Shown here: positions 34,858-45,957 of the stretch, in pieces
How positions within the stretch are numbered: position 1 is the stretch's first letter
Layout of the letters: the number at the start of each line of letters is the position of its first letter
NCBI RefSeq assembly: GCF_029867415.1
Contig: NW_026705776.1
Span: forward strand, 1-64,000
DNA: 64,000 nucleotides
Reading direction: 5' to 3'
DNA from: Vicia villosa
Lineage: Eukaryota > Streptophyta > Magnoliopsida > Fabales > Fabaceae
Position numbers and translations under genes: made by a program
The notes under the pieces: generated by a model
Seen by the model: only the letters and a program-made list of their open reading frames with translations
Database searches by the model: none
Told to the model about the DNA's origin: nothing

Positions 34858-36576
34858 CTATGCGAAGTATTTTTTGACTACATCTGCGTTCACAGGGTGC
34901 GGAAAGTTCTTGGCATCCATCGTTGCAAGCATCATGGCGCCGCCAGAGAACACTTTCTGCACAACAAAGGGGCCTTCATATGTCGGAGTCCACTTGCCTT
35001 GAGGATCACCCTGAGGAAGGATAATTCTTTTAAGCACCAGATCCCCTGGTTTATAGCTTTGGGGTCGCACCCGCTTGTCAAAAGCTTTTCTCATCTTCTT
35101 TTGGTACACCTGGCCATGTCCAATAGCCGCTAAGCGTTTCTCATCAATGAGGTTCAACTGATCCATCCGATTCTGTACCCATTCTGACTCGTCAAGCTCG
35201 ACGTCTTTCATGATCCTCAGGGAAGGAATCTCAACTTCAACTGGTAATACTGCTTCCATGCTGTAAACAAGTGAGAAATGAGTTGCCCCAGTCGATGTAC
35301 GCACAGAGGTGCGATAACCATGCAAGGCAAAAGGCAACATCTCGTGCCAATCTCGGTAGGTCACTACCATCTTCTGCACAATCTTCTTAATGTTCTTATT
35401 GGCTACCTCGACCGCGCCATTCATCTTTGGACTATATGGACAAGAATTGTGATGCTTGATCTTGAAGGACTCACAAAGCTCCTTCATCATCTTGTTATTG
35501 AGATTCGATACATTATCAGTAATGATCTTCTCAGGAATCCCATAACGACAGATTATGTTGTGCTTGATAAAGCGAGTAATCACTTGCTTGGTAACATTCG
35601 CATAAGATGCGGCTTCAACCCACTTGGTGAAGTAATCAATGGCAACCAAAATGAAGCGATGACCATTAGAAGCAGTAGGCTTAATCTCTCCAATCATGTC
35701 AATGCCCCACATTGCAAAAGGCCACAGAGAAGTCAAGACATTCAAAGGCACAGGCGGCACGTGCACTTTGTCAGCATAGATCTGGCACTTGTGACAAATT
35801 CTGACATGGTTATGACAATCAGTTTCCATAGTGGACCAATAGTAACCAGCCCTCAAGATCTTCTTAGCCATTGTATGCCCACTTGAATGGGTACCAAACT
35901 CGCCTTCGTGCATTTCTTCGATGATTTTCGAAGCTTCTACTTTCACAACACATCGAAGCAACACACCGTCATGATGCCTCTTGTACAAGACCCCACCGTT
36001 GAGGTAGAACTTAGCTGCAAACCTTCTCAGAAACTTCTTATCAGTCACCGACACTTCGGGAGGATACTCTTGAGTTTCGAGGAACTTTTTGATATCATGA
36101 TACCAGGGATTTCCGTCTAATTCAACATCGGCCTCAAAGTAGAATGCTGGTTCATCCAACCTGTTGATGGTGATATTAGGCGCTTCATTGGCCCATTTCA
36201 CTTTGAACATGGAAGCCAAAGTAGCGAGAGCATCAGCAAGATTTTTCTCTTCTCTAGAAATATGCTCGAATGTGATCTCATCAAAGTACGGAATAAGTCT
36301 CATCACATGCTCCTTGTATGGAATCAAATTCTGATGGCGAGTTTCCCAATCTCCATTGATCTGGCTAATGACAAGATTGGAATCCCCATAAACTTTCAAG
36401 TACTTTATTCGCAAATCGATCGCAGATTCGATACCATGTATCCAAGCTTCATACTCAGCCATGTTATTAGTGCAATCAAAACAGATTCTGGCTGTAAACG
36501 GAATATGAAAACCTGAAGGAGAAGTAATTACTGCTCCAACACCATTCCCGAGTGCATTAGAGGCACCATCGAACAC
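34858..36576 (-). CDS. Ogre C second RNase H and integrase
   Basis: A 572-aa open frame. Residues 1-130 are an archaeal-type RNase H with Asp3 (MFDGASNALG), Glu41 (NMAEYEA) and Asp65 (VYGDSNL), the extra domain that defines Tat/Ogre pol. Integrase follows: HHCC finger (THSSGHT, CHKCQIYAD), core with WGIDMIG, IITDN and NGAVEVANK giving the D-D-E triad, and the C-terminal domain ending NADVVKKYFA. In life this was continuous with the RT frame upstream; a TGA at 36586-36588 now separates them in the same frame. All catalytic residues are intact, so the protein domain itself looks undamaged. The stop may abolish it unless read through. Confidence 0.93.
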   Translation of the reverse strand: MFDGASNALGNGVGAVITSPSGFHIPFTARICFDCTNNMAEYEAWIHGIESAIDLRIKYLKVYGDSNLVISQINGDWETRHQNLIPYKEHVMRLIPYFDEITFEHISREEKNLADALATLASMFKVKWANEAPNITINRLDEPAFYFEADVELDGNPWYHDIKKFLETQEYPPEVSVTDKKFLRRFAAKFYLNGGVLYKRHHDGVLLRCVVKVEASKIIEEMHEGEFGTHSSGHTMAKKILRAGYYWSTMETDCHNHVRICHKCQIYADKVHVPPVPLNVLTSLWPFAMWGIDMIGEIKPTASNGHRFILVAIDYFTKWVEAASYANVTKQVITRFIKHNIICRYGIPEKIITDNVSNLNNKMMKELCESFKIKHHNSCPYSPKMNGAVEVANKNIKKIVQKMVVTYRDWHEMLPFALHGYRTSVRTSTGATHFSLVYSMEAVLPVEVEIPSLRIMKDVELDESEWVQNRMDQLNLIDEKRLAAIGHGQVYQKKMRKAFDKRVRPQSYKPGDLVLKRIILPQGDPQGKWTPTYEGPFVVQKVFSGGAMMLATMDAKNFPHPVNADVVKKYFA

Positions 36577-36585
36577 GAGCGTCCA

Positions 36586-38280
36586 TCACGATCCTGGCTC
36601 GGGTCCTTCCTCTGGTCCGGGAATGTTACAATCTCTGATGTACAGGACATCCTCATCAGGAAATTCAAACTTCATCGGTTCATAATCTTCAACAGGCTGA
36701 TGCGCCAGATAATCTGCCAACACACTACCTTTGATGGCTTTCTGAGTAGTATACTGGATATCGTATTCAGTCAAAATCATTTGCCACCTGGCTACTCTTC
36801 CGGAAAGAGCGGGCCTCTCAAAGACATACTTGATAGGATCCATCTTGGAAATCAATAAGGTGGTGTGAACCAACATATACTGCCTCAGCCGGCGAGCAGC
36901 CCACACCAAAGCACAGCAAGTTTTCTCGAGCAGTGAGTATCGGGATTCACAGTCGGTAAACTTTTTGCTAAGGTAGTATATTGCATGCTCTTTTCGGCCA
37001 GACTCGTCATGTTGACCCAGCACACATCCCATTGAATTTTCAAGAACCGTGAGGTACATAATCAAAGGCTTTCCTGGCACTGGAGGCATTAGTATCGGAG
37101 GTTCCTGCAGATACTCTTTCACTTTTTCGAATGCTTTTTGACAATCATTATTCCACCTGGCCGTCTGATCTTTTCTTAGCAATTTGAATATTGGTTCACA
37201 AGTGGTCGTAAGATGAGAGATGAATCTAGCAATGTAGTTCAGCCTCCCTAGGAAACCACGAACCTCTTTTTCTGTTCTCGACTCAGGCATCTCTTGTATG
37301 GCTTTTATTTTGGCAGGATCGACCTCAATACCTTTTCCACTAACAACAAAGCCCAACAACTTTCCAGATTGCACTCCGAAAGTGCATTTGTTTGGATTCA
37401 ACCTCAGTCTGAATTCCCAAAGCCTTTCAAACAACTTCTGCAAGTGAACCAAGTGCTCTTCTTTAGTGTGAGATTTTGCAATCATGTCGTCGACATACAC
37501 TTCAATCTCCTTGTGAATTATGTCGTGAAAAAGAGTCACCATGGCACGCTGATACGTTGCCCCTGCGTTTTTCAACCCAAAAGGCATGACTTTGTAGCAT
37601 AAAGTTCCCCATGGTGTGATAAATGTTGTTTTCTCCATGTCTTCTGGTGCCATTTTGATCTGATTGTACCCAGAGAAGCCATCCATGAAGGAAAACACCT
37701 TGAAAGGAGCAGTATTATCCACCAGCGCATCAATGTGAGGAAGAGGAAAATCATCTTTCGGACTTGCCCTATTCAAATCTCTGTAATCAACACACATCCT
37801 GACCTTTCTGTCCTTCTTAGGTACAGGAACAATATTCGCAACCCACGGCGGGTAGTTCACAACTTGTAGAAAGCCAGCATCAAACTGTTTCTCAACCTCT
37901 TTCTTAATCTTCTCAGACATATCTGGGCGAGTCCTTCGAAGCTTCTGCTTGACAGGAGGACTATCTTCCTTGAGAGGTAGACGGTGCACCACAATATCTG
38001 TATCGAGACCAGGCATATCCTCATAGGACCAAGCAAAGATATCTGCATACTCTTTCAACATAGCAACAAGCCTCTGCTTCACACTATTCCCAAGCGTAGC
38101 CCCTATCTTGACTTCTCGGACTTGCTCTTTAGTGCCAACATTTACCATCTCGATTACCTCCTGATGCGGTTGAATCGCTTTCTTTTCCTGTCTCAATAAT
38201 CTGGCCAACTCGTCGGGTAGGTAGATCGGATTGTCAAAATCATAACAAGCCATAGCAGAACTGTTACCAATGGAATCCAT
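36586..38280 (-). CDS. Ogre C reverse transcriptase and RNase H
   Basis: A 564-aa open frame. RT spans about residues 105-330 with VDYRDLN, FMDGFSGYNQ (Asp200), MPFGLKNAGATYQR and the catalytic YVDD at 262-265. The connection and RNase H domain follow (LTVLENSMGCVLGQ, HAIYYLSKKFTDCESRYS). The predicted protein copies the element's RNA into DNA in cytoplasmic particles. The frame is entered by a predicted intron (38294-38545) that joins it to gag-pro; the ATG at 38280 may not be the natural start. It ends in TGA a few codons before the second RNase H, a single-base lesion at a position different from that in element A. Confidence 0.93.
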   Translation of the reverse strand: MDSIGNSSAMACYDFDNPIYLPDELARLLRQEKKAIQPHQEVIEMVNVGTKEQVREVKIGATLGNSVKQRLVAMLKEYADIFAWSYEDMPGLDTDIVVHRLPLKEDSPPVKQKLRRTRPDMSEKIKKEVEKQFDAGFLQVVNYPPWVANIVPVPKKDRKVRMCVDYRDLNRASPKDDFPLPHIDALVDNTAPFKVFSFMDGFSGYNQIKMAPEDMEKTTFITPWGTLCYKVMPFGLKNAGATYQRAMVTLFHDIIHKEIEVYVDDMIAKSHTKEEHLVHLQKLFERLWEFRLRLNPNKCTFGVQSGKLLGFVVSGKGIEVDPAKIKAIQEMPESRTEKEVRGFLGRLNYIARFISHLTTTCEPIFKLLRKDQTARWNNDCQKAFEKVKEYLQEPPILMPPVPGKPLIMYLTVLENSMGCVLGQHDESGRKEHAIYYLSKKFTDCESRYSLLEKTCCALVWAARRLRQYMLVHTTLLISKMDPIKYVFERPALSGRVARWQMILTEYDIQYTTQKAIKGSVLADYLAHQPVEDYEPMKFEFPDEDVLYIRDCNIPGPEEGPEPGS

Positions 38281-38293
38281 GGTGGTGGAACAT

Positions 38294-38545
38294 CTGCATG
38301 ATTGATGTTTTTATTTTAGTTTTATTTTTATTAAGCTATGTGCAAGTGTGTGCAAAAACATTGCCATTTAAAGAAAAAAGTTAAAAAGAAAGACAAAGAG
38401 CAAAACATTTGAATGCAAAAACGTCCTTTTATTTCATGATTAACTTTGAAAATGCGAACTGCATGGCCCTACAAATGATTCACCACGCCTTGGGCAGAGC
38501 GTAGGAATTATGGCATGATAAGAAAAGTAAAAACAAGGAATTTAC
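38294..38545 (-). other. Predicted intron between protease and RT of Ogre C
   Basis: On the minus strand GT at 38545-38544 lies inside the end of gag-pro: the G closes the last sense codon and the T begins its TAA stop. AG at 38295-38294 (TGCAG) precedes the RT frame by 13 nt. Two nucleotides of the interrupted codon plus 13 give five codons with no stop, so splicing would fuse both frames exactly. The 252-nt interval is T-rich. Element D shows the same arrangement. Ogre elements are known to contain an intron at this place. Confidence 0.75.
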
Positions 38546-39837
38546 TCCTGAGCTTGTGTAACTTGGATGACATCTTCGAGTGTCCAGTTGTTGATCTTCT
38601 CTCCAAGACCACTCGGTCGAATCCAGCTATCAAAGTCACAGTCACTATCCACTTCTTCACCATTGACAATGGCATTAACCCGACCATCTTGAATGATACC
38701 CCCACTCACAAACTTAATCGGGCTAAGGACACCAGACTTGGGCGAGGCATTCTGCTTTCTCGGATTGAAACCCAGGCCATTCTTGTCAAATTTGGGACGC
38801 ACATCAATTACTTGCCCCCAGCCTTCCACCTTTCCGGTCTCAACAACAACCTGAGCATCTTTCAGGGAAGACATAACCGTTTCTGGCTTCGTTATCTCAT
38901 AAAGAGGAGTTCTCACGGCATTTACTGCTTCAAATGCTTGGAACAGCGTCTCATGTATTTCACCTTTGATCTCTACATATCGGAAAGAGGACAAGTGACT
39001 CACAATATAATCTTCTTCACCACAAACCGTCACCACTTTACTGTCAACCGGATACTTCAACTTCTGATGAAGAGTGGATGTCACAGCACCAGCCTTGTGA
39101 ATCCACGGTCGTCCTAACAGACAACAGTAAGCAGGTTGAATATCCATTACGTAAAAGGTTGTGGTAAAGACTTGGGGACCAACTTGGATTGGTAGATCTA
39201 CCTCTCCGAACACAGACCTCCTTGAACCGTCAAAAGCGCGCACCACCAACTCACTAGGCCTCAACTCGACACCGGCATAGTCAATTCGCATGAGGGCCGA
39301 CTTGGGAAGCACGTTTAAAGAAGACCCAGTATCAACCAAAACACGGGACAAAGTCGTTCCCTTACATTCAATCGAAATATGCAAAGCCTTGTTATGGTTT
39401 CTCCCTTCTGGGGGAAGATCACGATCCGTAAATCCCAAACCGTTCCCAGCAGAGATATTATTGGCTACCGCCTCTAGCTGATTCACAGATATTTCATGCG
39501 GGACGTAAGCACCATTTAGAATTCTCAAGAGAGCATCTCTATGACCTTCTAAACACATCAACAGTTGCAAGATGGAGATCTTTGACTGGGTTTGACCCAA
39601 CTGCTCAACAACTTTGTAATCAGATTTCCTGATAATTCTCAACAATTCTTCCACATCCTTGGAAGGCACAACACTATCAGGTGGCCCATTCTCAATTGGA
39701 GAATTCTGGACATCAGTCACCACTTGTTTGCCTTTGGCCTTAGCCAAAGCATCTGCATTGTTTTGAACAAGCTGAGGGGAGAACACCCTACCACTGCGAG
39801 TGATTCTACCAGTACCAGCGAAATTATCGGTGTTTGC
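38542..39837 (-). CDS. Ogre C gag-pro, 3' part with protease
   Basis: The continuing frame after the nested element E. From its first Met (39786) it is 414 aa. The retropepsin-type protease has its Asp at residue 152 (VLVDTGSSLNVLP), the substrate-flap region GSRRSVFGEVDLP, and CLLGRPWIH near residue 225. Downstream is a short Gly-rich WGQ...NGLGFNP stretch resembling a G-patch, then an acidic tail. The frame joins that at 48486-49346 across the TTTGC duplication, so it was uninterrupted before E inserted. The 3' end reaches the predicted intron donor. Confidence 0.88.
   Translation of the reverse strand, partial: ANTDNFAGTGRITRSGRVFSPQLVQNNADALAKAKGKQVVTDVQNSPIENGPPDSVVPSKDVEELLRIIRKSDYKVVEQLGQTQSKISILQLLMCLEGHRDALLRILNGAYVPHEISVNQLEAVANNISAGNGLGFTDRDLPPEGRNHNKALHISIECKGTTLSRVLVDTGSSLNVLPKSALMRIDYAGVELRPSELVVRAFDGSRRSVFGEVDLPIQVGPQVFTTTFYVMDIQPAYCCLLGRPWIHKAGAVTSTLHQKLKYPVDSKVVTVCGEEDYIVSHLSSFRYVEIKGEIHETLFQAFEAVNAVRTPLYEITKPETVMSSLKDAQVVVETGKVEGWGQVIDVRPKFDKNGLGFNPRKQNASPKSGVLSPIKFVSGGIIQDGRVNAIVNGEEVDSDCDFDSWIRPSGLGEKINNWTLEDVIQVTQAQE
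39833..39837. repeat. Target-site duplication of element E (left copy)
   Basis: TTTGC directly before TGTAACACCCC; the same five bases follow the right LTR at 48481-48485. Confidence 0.95.
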
Positions 39838-40020
39838 TGTAACACCCCAATTCTACCCAGGCATATAGGTACAAATATCAGAGTATTTAAAATTTCATAC
39901 AACGCAATTAGGATGTTACACTAAGTAACCAAACAAACACCTTGAAAACAAACGGACATCACCGATGTCAAAAGCATACACACCTGCCAATAACATGATA
40001 CATAACACACGGAAGATATG

Positions 40021-40073
<53 letters not shown>

Positions 40074-42615
40074 GTATAGCTCTCACTCTCAAAGAGGAGT
40101 TTTCCAAAATAAAGTGTTTACAATATACAATGGCACGTTATCACATATACATGTTCAAAAGAGTCATATACAAATAAATAACAACAGACTCCCGACTACC
40201 CAGTGTTACATATCAGAGCGACCGACAAGACCAACTGGAGAACTACCTCTTCCAAAAGACTTCCAAAGCGGCTAATCTGCAGGATGCCACTCAAGCATCA
40301 AATCAGCAGAAGGGTGAGAATATAATTCATAATGAAAGCATGACAATTATAGTAATGCCAACAAGTATCATCAAGAATCATACAACAAAGTAATCCACTC
40401 ATTCAACCACAATCAATATATAAGTAATGTGACACATGAATGATAACATAAATTATGAAGACAGACAATGATGAATGAGACTCGACTATGCATATGCATG
40501 TGGTACCAAATCCGGAGTAAAACTCCCCTTGTCATTATGACAAATACACCTTTGCCGAGCATTATGCTGGGACTTCTTTCCCTCAGGAAAATACACCTTT
40601 GTCGAGCATCAAGGTATGACTAAACGTCATCGAGCATTTAGCCCCCACTGATGACCTCTTGCCACTCGGGCAAATACACCTTTTTACCGAGCATTAAGCC
40701 CCCACTGGTAATAATTGCCAATTCAGGCCACCTGCTAATAGCATTCCGCCATTAACGTAATGAAGTGTTATGCTGTGCAAATATATGACTCTATTACACG
40801 ACAACAACATCATCAACAATATAACACGGTCACATACCCACGTTACACCGTTTATATTCTATCCAAAAGGATACATCACCAATTAATAACATCGTTATCA
40901 ATTACATCACACCATAATTACCACACAGGCATTAATAAGCACACAGCACACATTCACCGTTCAAACATACTGGCCACATCGGCATAGATGAACGTATAAC
41001 ACACTTATACACATCAAATTAATATTGGCCATCGGCCCACAACTTCATCAATACATCATCAACAAGTTGTAATAACAACAATTCAATAATGATAATACAT
41101 CATTCTCATAACAACATTTACTTTCCATAAGGCCACACATCATGTTAATAACAAACAACCAAACATCGTCTCACATCAAGAACGAACATTCATTAATACA
41201 TAACACATCTGAACATGATCTCATGTTATCGACAACTAATCACATACCTCGTACCATTACGACAACATTCACACAACGCATCATCATGATTTATCATGCA
41301 CTAGTTCACAAAACCATTTATGCAAATCAACCAACCACTACTACATCCTACATCATTAACAATTACAACCAAGCACTATGATTATTTACCAATCATATCG
41401 CGCATATAAACAATTATGTGTTTTCATCAACAACACCTCATAACCAATTAATAACAAACTAACCAAGCCTATACTATCATATAGAACATCCAACTAGCTT
41501 CCTAACACTTCGAACGGCGTACGAAACGGAGCTACGAATTAAAAGTTACAAGGTTTCAAAGTTTGGATAATTGAACATACTACACAACTCATCACTTGAT
41601 CCTAATAAAAATAATGGGATACTACATCCTATGAATCATTTAATTAGATAATAATATAGTTCATTGCGTAAGCTTTCCAACGCTTCGAACGGCGACAAAA
41701 TCGGAGTTACGGTTCAGGAGTTACGAAGTGTCAAAGTTTTGGAAAAACAGAAAAAGCTGTCATCCGCTTCAGCTCCGCTCAGCGGACCTCGGCAGAGAAT
41801 TTTCTGCAACAGGACCTCCGCTCAGCGGACCCACCTCCGCTCAGCGGACCTGCGTAAACCCAGAAAAAACCAGAACGCACCAGAACTGTTCCAGGCCCCC
41901 TATACCCACCAAAACCACTCCAAAACATCATTACAACACCAATACAACACATACAAACCATAGAAACAACCTATTATCACACTTTCCATGGTTAATTCAC
42001 CAATCTATCCCAAAACCTAACTTTTTACCCAAACTCAATCAAGCCATAGAAATGGAAAAGAAAGCATGATCAATCACCACAACACAACAAGGATATCATT
42101 TATTCATCATACAATCATTCTCAAACAAACTTAGATCAAACAAAGAACACACAAGAAAATTGTGGAAATTGGAACAAGAAGAACAAGAACAAGAACAAGA
42201 CTATAAGAATCATACATCCAAGATAAATTAGATTCACCCCCTTACCTTGCTATAGCAACGATCGAAACTCGAATCGGTCGAGAATCCGCCAATCTCCACT
42301 TTTTCCTTCTTTTCCTCTTCTTCTTTCTCTCTTCTCTTTCTTTCTTTCCTTTCTATCTTTGTTTTCTTTATAAAGAAAATATCTTCCTCGCGGAAATGAC
42401 CAAAATGCCCCAACGCTCAAATATCGTTCAAACGCCCCAAAACGCGGAATATTACCTTAATAATATTTCCGGTACCAAAAATATGAAAACCTTCAATTAA
42501 ATATTAGTCCGCCATCCCGAACTAATACCGACTGAAACAACTCCAAAAACGGTACAATTCCAATAAACGTCACAAACGTCCAAATCAAGTATATACTTAT
42601 TTTCCGGGCGTTACA
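39838..42615 (-). repeat. 3' LTR of element E
   Basis: On the minus strand it starts TGTAACGCCCGGAAAATAAG and ends GGGTGTTACA. A TATA box (TATAAAG, minus strand) is at 42366-42372. It carries a TA microsatellite (40024-40072, 49 nt), three CTCCGCTCAGCGGAC words (near 41773, 41817, 41836) and a repeated CACCTTTG(C/T)CGAGCAT segment near 40545-40690. The many short frames across it code nothing recognisable. Confidence 0.93.
40024..40072. repeat. TA microsatellite, left LTR of E (49 nt)
   Basis: Pure AT dinucleotide run. The counterpart in the right LTR is 73 nt (45884-45956), so it has changed by 12 units since insertion. Confidence 0.97.
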
Positions 42616-42629
42616 ACTCTCCCCCACTT
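42616..42629 (-). promoter_or_regulatory. Polypurine tract of element E
   Basis: On the minus strand AAGTGGGGGAGAGT ends directly at the LTR start TGTAACGCCC. This is the usual chromovirus-type PPT. Confidence 0.88.
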
Positions 42630-45600
42630 AGAAGATTTCCGTCCTCGGAAATATCCCAAACACAAACAAACTTGGATACGCCCTTGCCTCCGACTAACCA
42701 ACTATCAAGCCACGAAAGCAACGACACAATCAGCGCCAAACAGCAAATTACTCTAGCTAAAAGAAAAACAACCAAAACACAACAACGACAACGAGATGCA
42801 ATGCCCATACAATGCACTCATCGACTAACACCAAAACACAAGAAATAATCAAGACACAGACAACAACCCGGTCACACAACATCCAAATAACCATGCCAAG
42901 ACATAGCAGTCAAACATGTAACAAAAACATCTGGTGGTCTTATAATTCCTACCACATCCACTGTCCACAATTTGAACTCTAACAATTCAAACACATAAGA
43001 ACCGCGTCATTTCACGCTTCCGATGCGCACTCTGATTTCCCACAACAAACAGATTTACCAATTCCATAACCATCTTCCAGCTCCTTCTAGTATTCACCAG
43101 AAACTCATTGTTCTCTCTTAACATACTCAACCTCTTAATCTGCTGTGTCAGCTTGCACACCAGACAAAAGTCTTTGTATTATCCAATCAAAGGCAAAAAG
43201 CTAATCCAAACACATCCTTGTTTCACAACACAAGCCCTCGTAGATCCTTAAGTGACCAAACCGTCCTCTCAGTCTGACCATCCGTTTGAGGATGATACGC
43301 CAAATTCAAACGCAACTTCGTACCCAAAGTACCTTGAGAACCTTCTCAAAATTTCAGAAATAAACCTCGGATCTCAATCTAAACAATACCTTTCGAAACA
43401 CCATGCAAACAAACAAACCAACAAACAATTTTATCAACATACCACTCGCCAGTACTCCCATCGGTTAATCCATTCTTATCGAATAACGTGAGCAGATTTC
43501 GTCAATATATCCACAATAACCCAAATCACCTCACAATTACCCGATGTCCTCGGAAAACCAGAAACAAAATCCATAGAAATGCTATTCCACTTCTACTCAG
43601 GAATGGATAACAGTTACATGAAACCAGACGACTCCTGACAAGTCAAACACAAATAAACAAATACCTTCATATCCTTCTCCATTACCTTGCCACTAAAAAT
43701 GACCTTCTCAAATCTTGATATCTCTTAGTAGCATCAGGATGAATACTCAAATCACTATGACGCACTCCATCCAAAGTCCTCTTTTCAAATCCGAACATTA
43801 GGAATACAACCTTGATCATGACATCCCATGACATTGCTCTTATCAATCCGAAGATCACCATCTTTATCTTTGACTAATAAATGTCATCTTATCAACCCAT
43901 TCAAATCCGATTTCTGACCTTTTCTAATCTCATCAAGAATACCATAAGTAAGCTTCCACATATAAAGCTCAACACTTGAAGAAGTCTCTTTACACACCCA
44001 ACTCAAATCTCACAACTGTTTCAACAATCACAATACTCGAATCATCCACATAGACGTATGCAATGGTTCTCATATTCAACTCGTTCTGTTCAAACGAATG
44101 CTTCAAACTCTTGTAGTCACTTACACACACAAATCTCGATCCGAATAATTAGTGCCTTCAAATTTCCCAAACAGAAATAACAACTGCCAACTCTAAATCT
44201 GGTGACAGATAAATCCTTTCAAAAATCTTAACTCGCATAAAGGCATAAACCACCACTTACCCCTTGAACATTCACTTCACTCAACCAAAAACTCACATAA
44301 GGAAACTTAGCAAACAACTTCTTCTTCCCAACACGGACAAAACAATTCTCAAATACTTAGCATGATCATCTTCACACTGATGATACCCATACCTCAAATC
44401 AAACTTGCAAAACAAACAAGCTCCAACCAACTTGATCCGTCAAAATATCAATCCTCGAAAGTGGATACTTTTCCTTAATTGTCACTTTTCTCAATTGTCT
44501 AAAATCGACACGAAGCCTGATAGAACCTTCCTTCTTAACCAACAAAACACATGCACCCTACGGCGACACGCTCGAACGAACAAACCTCTTCTCAAGAAAA
44601 TCCATAAGTTGACTCCTCAACTCTTCCAACTCAGAAGTTGGCATCCGATACGGAACCCTCGACACCACAATAGTTCTAGGAACTAAATCCGTCAAAATAG
44701 AACTCCAAGACGAAATTCCTCTTTTCGACGATGAATCAATGAAACCTTCAAGAAATACTTATACAAATGTGCAACTATCCGCAATTCCCACAATTACTCT
44801 TTCTCAAGGACATCCAAAGTCGTCGATAACATAAACAACGTCGTACCACCTTGCACCGACTCATTCACTTCCAATATTATCAAACTAGCCAGATAAGCAT
44901 ATCACGTCCAATACGATCCCGTCTACTATCAACAAGAGATTAAGGGTGATCAAGTCCTCAATTTGTCAATAGGTAGCCGACAATCATAATAGAGTATAAA
45001 CTATCAGTACTAACATTAATAATATTCTTTTCCAACTTTTGCTCATAGCACAGAAGCACTATGATTCCATAATTCACAAATCTCCCAAGATTATCTGAAC
45101 CAGCTAACACCGACGTCCGGTAGCTACGTACCAAAACACTTCTAACAATATCTCAAAACAAAATACCTGAGATCCTACTCATCTCTTCGTACTCCTAATT
45201 CTTACTCGAGTTCCAAAACGTTTCCAACAACCTCAATAACTCCTACAACAAAGTCTACCACAATAATTTCCTTAGTCATTGATCCAACAACGACACCTCA
45301 CACAAGGCTACTCAAACAACAACTTCATAGTCCATCAGTAGCGTTAGAGCATCACAACTCTCTAAATTCCATTCCCTAGAAATAACCAAAATCTACTCCG
45401 AGACACTCCAACTCGATTAACAACCAAAGTCTTAAGTCAAAGTCGCCTTCACTTCAGAAAACAACAAATTCCAACAACACTAGTACTGCTGCCCTCAGTA
45501 GCATACTAACATCTTGCAACTGAAACATATCCGAGAAGCATATCTTCTCCCCCACTTGGCTTCAAACCACTCCTGCATACAACCGACTAGAGGCACAACA

Positions 45601-45681
45601 AGTACTGACAGTGCTCCACACACTTATCACGTACTGAGGAATTAAACAACATTAGACAACACTGGCCGGACAGACCGACCT
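42630..45681 (-). pseudogene. Degenerate gypsy/chromovirus pol remnants of element E
   Basis: On the minus strand, with many stops and frame changes, recognisable pieces occur in gypsy order. PR-RT linker and RT lie at about 44400-44700, with words matching [18 protein letters not shown] and RVDFRQL. Integrase core is near 43500-43610 (SISMDFVSGFPR, WVIVD) and the conserved QTDGQTERT near 43263-43290. No gag zinc knuckle or chromodomain could be read. The interior is shorter than a full chromovirus pol (about 4.5 kb for gag-pol), so there are deletions too. It cannot encode a working protein. Placement with the Tekay/Del-like group is a guess from the PBS, PPT and long LTR. Confidence 0.82.
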
Positions 45682-45693
45682 GCTCTGATACCA
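45682..45693 (-). promoter_or_regulatory. Primer binding site of element E
   Basis: TGGTATCAGAGC on the minus strand, complementary to the 3' end of plant initiator-Met tRNA, 4 nt after the 5' LTR. Confidence 0.95.
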
Positions 45694-45697
45694 CTAA

Positions 45698-45880
45698 TGT
45701 AACACCCCAATTCTACCCAGGCATATAGGTACAAATATCAGAGTATTTAAAATTTCATACAACGCAATTAGGATGTTACACTAAGTAACCAAACAAACAC
45801 CTTGAAAACAAACGGACATCACCGATGTCAAAAGCATACACACCTGCCAATAACATGATACATAACACACGGAAGATATG

Positions 45881-45957
<77 letters not shown>

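Noticed and set aside
34676..35886. Plus-strand frames opposite integrase
   Set aside because: Antisense shadows of the integrase frame and of a pyrimidine tract.
36586..36588. TGA before the second RNase H as a programmed readthrough stop, since A also has a stop nearby
   Set aside because: The stops of A (792-794) and C affect different codons and D has none, so independent mutation is simpler.
40018..40275. Frames rich in Tyr-Ile repeats (also 39916-40107, 45776-46159)
   Set aside because: Translations of the TA microsatellite in the LTRs of E.
41664..42069. Frames repeated in both LTRs of E (41664-41963, 47548-47934) as a real gene
   Set aside because: They differ by an indel between twin LTRs, lie antisense to the element and match no family.
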